A stretch of 64,000 nt of DNA from Antedon bifida (taxonomy: Eukaryota > Echinodermata > Crinoidea > Comatulida > Antedonidae): the NCBI GenBank assembly GCA_963402885.1, contig OY727094.1:11410501-11474500 (forward strand). The letters run 5' to 3'. The translations under genes and the position numbers were made by a program. This document shows, piece by piece, positions 60,445-64,000 of the stretch (position 1 is its first letter; every line of letters begins with the position of its first letter). The notes beneath the pieces were generated by a model. The model did not search any database. It had not been told where the DNA came from and worked only from the letters and a program-made list of their open reading frames with translations.

Positions 60445-60752
60445 GAATGAGTGGCTGAGTGGTTAAGACAGTGGAACCGTAATTACGTAGCCATAACATC
60501 GACAGGAGTTCGAGGCTCACTCACTCCATGGTTCTGGTGGTAGAACGAGTCTTCTCGGGTAAGGACTATAAACCGTAGGTCCAGTGTACACATCTAGCTC
60601 ATGTGCACTTTAAAGAACCTGTACATATTTCGAGACGAGTAGGGGTTACCCCGGTGCATAAGTACATTATAGGCACTGATCATAACTGGGCCCTCTGGGA
60701 AACCAGTCTTTGACTGAAGAGGTCTGCCAGTATAAATAAATATTTCAATTCA
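60445..60752 (+). mobile_element. tRNA-derived SINE
   Basis: The head resembles tRNA: A box TGGCTGAGTGGTTAAG (60451) and B box GAGTTCGAGG (60505). The tRNA-unrelated body contains TCGGGTAAGGACTATAAACCG, CTTTAAAGAACC and GGGCCCTCTGGGAAACC. It ends in an AATAAAT-rich tail. The body motif is of a type I associate with SINEs of marine invertebrates; the exact family was not checked. Confidence 0.78.
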
Positions 60753-60759
60753 ATTTTTG

Positions 60760-62900
60760 TCCAAAAGTGAACAGAAACATTTTTATTGACCTTTGACCTT
60801 CTTCAATCACTGATGCATCCCTGAATTAGCGTTATTAACTGCCCTCTCCTACTAGGGTTATTAACGGCACTGGCAAAGCGTAATCCAATTAGTAATAACA
60901 GATGCCTATTTCAGACACAAAAATATGTACGCCACTTACCGGTCATGCTAATCTTCGCCCAGAAATGCCTAGTACGGTTTTATGATATAAAATGATGCCA
61001 AGTACATGTTTATTAAGATGCTTTAAATTTAACATACATTTTGTGAATTTCTATTGTATTAGAGCAAGTATAAATATATACTTTACGAGTAATTTGAGAC
61101 TAAAATTATAAATTTCTGACTAGTGGTGGCTGAGATATTGATATGGTCATTTTCTTGACCAATGGTCAAAAATAAAGTTTCACAGTCACTTTTGTCTATT
61201 ATCTGGTGAATAGAAACATTATCTTCTGTGTATTTTGAGACCAACTACTGTATGACCATATCCGCCCAACAATTTCTGAGATATGAAAAGTGTGTTCTAA
61301 GCCAAAAATATTTGTGCTGGCTATATGTCAAAGGTCAAAATTAGAGGTTTATTGACAGTTTATGATTTTTATTACATATAGAACAAATATAAATATAAAC
61401 CCTTTCTGGCTCCCCAACTAAATCAGTATTTTGATTTTTTATTTTAAAAAATGTATAAAACGTACAATAATTAAATATTACAATAATTATAAAATATAAT
61501 ATTATTAGCCTAGGCCTGTCATGTACTTGATGACATTTTATTTCATACCGGGAAAATATTTACATGACTTTCGCTTATAATCTTTATGCTACCGTAACAT
61601 AAAACGCACCCTTCCTATTTATTGTATTATTTGGAGATTAATGACAATTTAACAAACACAAAAGGAAAAATTACTTAATTAATAAACAAAATAAAGTAAA
61701 ATTTATCTATTAAAAAATTAAATTAACTTTATTATTTTTGACTTTGACTAATTAAAAAATAAATAAAAAATAACAGATTTCGAAAAAAAGTGGGTCATTT
61801 TGAAGTATCATAATAGTTATTAACTATCACCAAAAATTTGTTGAAAAAAAAATTATTTAACTGAAATACAGACGTTTTTTTGTTAAAAAAATAATTTTGA
61901 CTTCCAGTCAAAGTTTTCGATCAAAACATATCCCATAATGAAACGTGCTTGTTTGGCTACTCTGTATGCATAATCATAAAACTTCCTCATGATCTGTGTG
62001 AAAATACCTTCTCAACCGCGACGAGTTGTAAACAATCCTAATTACCATATGCATAATGCGTACTCATGGTTTGAAATATTTGTTTACTTTCGCTTGCGAC
62101 AATTTTCCAGACGAAATGTAATCAAATCAATTTACCTGTTAATTACGTAAACTGTTTTTGGCTCGAATTTTCGACTTAAAGTGAATAACTTTAATATTAC
62201 TTTGATATGGCCAATTTAAATTTAGAATATTTTGACCTTCATTTTTTTATGTTTCAAGGGACAATACATCTTTAACTTTTAAGTACTACTTTACCGGGCT
62301 AGAGTATGCCTAGGCTAGGCCTATTATTTTTAGGTCTAGGCCTAATTCAATAGGACTCCATTCAATATAGCACCGGATTACGGCGGCCTATCGGCATAGA
62401 ACCTATATAGCTAGCCTAACACCGTCTATCTATTCAGTATCCTCTAGCTAGTCTAAACAAGAGTAGGCCTAGGCCTAGGCCTAGGCTAGGCCTAAGATTG
62501 AAGGTTAGTTGGATGAACTGTTTTTTTTTATCTAGCCTAATATATTTTACGGATACTTTACATGGATGATCCCTTTATATTTGCAAAATTTAATATTCAA
62601 TTAACAAAAATATACAATACACCTTTCTCAAGCATCATAATTTTTTTCAAATAAGGACGTATTCTGTTGACATGACACGCACGGTTGACTTCATGATTTT
62701 GAATAAAATAATAGAGGGCGCATCTCTGTACGCACCTAATTATTACAATGGCTCTGCACGTAAACAGAGCCATTTCTGTATATATATTCATCTAAAAAAC
62801 TTTGTGATAAATACATAGAATAGTATGTAGTAATAAAATAAATATTTGTTATTTTAAGCGGGCGACGCTAGTCTTTCAAAATTATTATCAAGATTCCTAT
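60760..62900. other. AT-rich intergenic DNA with GGCCTA cluster
   Basis: No gene recognised. 61440-61870 is extremely A/T-rich. At 62300-62500 there is a dense run of CTAGGCCTAGGCC words, including four GGCCTA within about 40 bp at 62465-62502. Confidence 0.5.
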
Positions 62901-62910
62901 CAGATGATTA

Positions 62911-64000
62911 TGCGTGATGCAGAGACACCAGAGTGATTAGAAACCTGTACCTATAGTATATACATCATCACCTATCGAAATAAATAGGTTTTAATTCATG
63001 TAGACCTACCGTACTAAATATTAACGAAATGTATAAATCTTGGTCATCTGCACTAGAAAGTTTAACACTATCGGTTTAAAGCATTTTGACTAATAATTTA
63101 TAAAAATAATAATGTTTATTAATTTTTCCAAACTAAGTTTTAAAACAAATAAAAGGCAAAAAAAAGACATGCCATTATTTGCATATTTCAAATATTTGTA
63201 ACTTAAAGTTAACCAGTTGACTATGTAGCAAATGCCAAGATCAAGAAATCATTGAAAAACATCATACCGTACATAGAAACTCAGTCTGAAAAGCTGTCGG
63301 ATCGTACAATACTAATTGTTATTCTAACATTTAATTCATAAATACCCTTGTACAAAAACAAGGGTTGAGAAAAATTGAGTTGAAACTCAATAGTTGTTCC
63401 TCTACACGGAAATCTTTAGTAAAAGGCGAAAGATTTATGCGTGATGCAGAGAAACCAGAGTGATTAGAAACCTGTACCTATAGTATATACATAGCATCAC
63501 CTATCGAAATAAATAGGTTTGAAATAATGTAGACCTACCGTACTAAACATTAACGAAATGTATACATCTTGGTCCATCTGCACTACAAAGTTTACCACTA
63601 TCGGTTTAAAACAATTTGACTAATAATTTATAAAAATGATAATGTTTATTACTAATTTTTGTAAACTTCTATTTTTTTAAACAAAATAGAAGACAAAAAA
63701 GGACATGCCACATTTGCATATTTCAAATAATTGTATTGTGAAGTTGACAATGGCCTTTCACTGTGTCACAAATGCCAAGATCAAGGGAATAAATGATAGA
63801 ATATTTTGTTGAAATTAATTCTTAATTCAATCTATTTAAACTACAGGATTAATATTTATTTTCTAGGCATACAGTAACTGGTATAATAAAATAAAGTTTC
63901 GAATGAAAATACATCATATCCGTACCTAGAAACTTAGTCTGAGAAGCTGTCGGATCGTACAAAACTAATTGTTATTCTAACATTTAATTAATAAATACCC
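62911..64000. repeat. Tandem duplication cut by the window end
   Basis: 62911-63353 and 63439-64000 are two copies starting GCGTGATGCAGAGA and ending TTCTAACATTTAATT...ATAAATACCC. The second copy is about 120 bp longer because of an internal segment around 63790-63900. Identity is about 90 percent by eye. No coding capacity is seen. Confidence 0.88.

Noticed and set aside
1..64000. CRISPR arrays, bacterial operons or prophage
   Set aside because: Repeats are direct tandem units without unique spacers, and genes have spliceosomal introns; the DNA is nuclear and animal.

Overview
The window is AT-rich animal nuclear DNA with long introns, GT-AG spliced genes, many small inverted-repeat transposons, tandem repeats and a decayed virus-like element. 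Two spliced genes recognisable as cilium or sperm coiled-coil proteins (ODAD1/CCDC63-like and CCDC62-like), an array of rolling-stone-like membrane proteins and a very frequent TAGGCCTA palindrome suggest an invertebrate deuterostome. An echinoderm is my best guess, but that is inference. All gene models were built by eye from splice sites, codon phase and family resemblance; exon phases agree across every junction given.

Layout. 1-8 kb: minus-strand ODAD1/CCDC63-like gene (7 coding exons, 3' end outside the window), with a hairpin-forming 54-bp minisatellite in one intron and a 2-kb minisatellite filling its first coding intron. 11.2-11.9 kb: minus-strand membrane-anchored RING protein. 12.8-13.0 and 18.4-19.0 kb: two related fragments of an unrecognised gene. 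15.3-18.2 kb: remnant of a Polinton/Maverick-type (adintovirus-like) element with a capsid-like fragment and adenain-like protease on plus, and a core-like protein and packaging ATPase on minus, all broken. 20.4-21.5 kb: minus-strand debris with SUMO-interaction-like motifs and a PC4-like segment.

21.8-36.5 kb: three tandem minus-strand rolling-stone-like genes, each with three coding exons of matching phase. Between copies 1 and 2 lie a 907-bp tandem duplication and a 4-kb inverted-repeat element that contains a nested pogo-type MITE. 38.8-43.5 kb: minus-strand five-exon gene for a putative four-helix membrane protein with a long tyrosine-rich tail. 43.5-49.7 kb: no gene seen, but MITEs and 24-bp, 147-bp and 32-bp tandem repeats.

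49.9-59.7 kb: minus-strand CCDC62-like gene (12 coding exons) with LINE fragments in its introns. 60-64 kb: tRNA-derived SINE, AT-rich DNA and a tandem duplication cut by the window end. ODAD1 is a docking factor for ciliary outer dynein arms and CCDC62 is linked to sperm function in vertebrates; nothing in the sequence shows that the neighbouring genes act together.

The observations I would follow first are the excess of GGCCTA with apparent clean 6-bp GGCCTA indels between duplicated copies, the intronic minisatellite that appears to have grown out of an exon/5' splice-site junction, and the tetraspan-like receptor with its tyrosine-motif tail.
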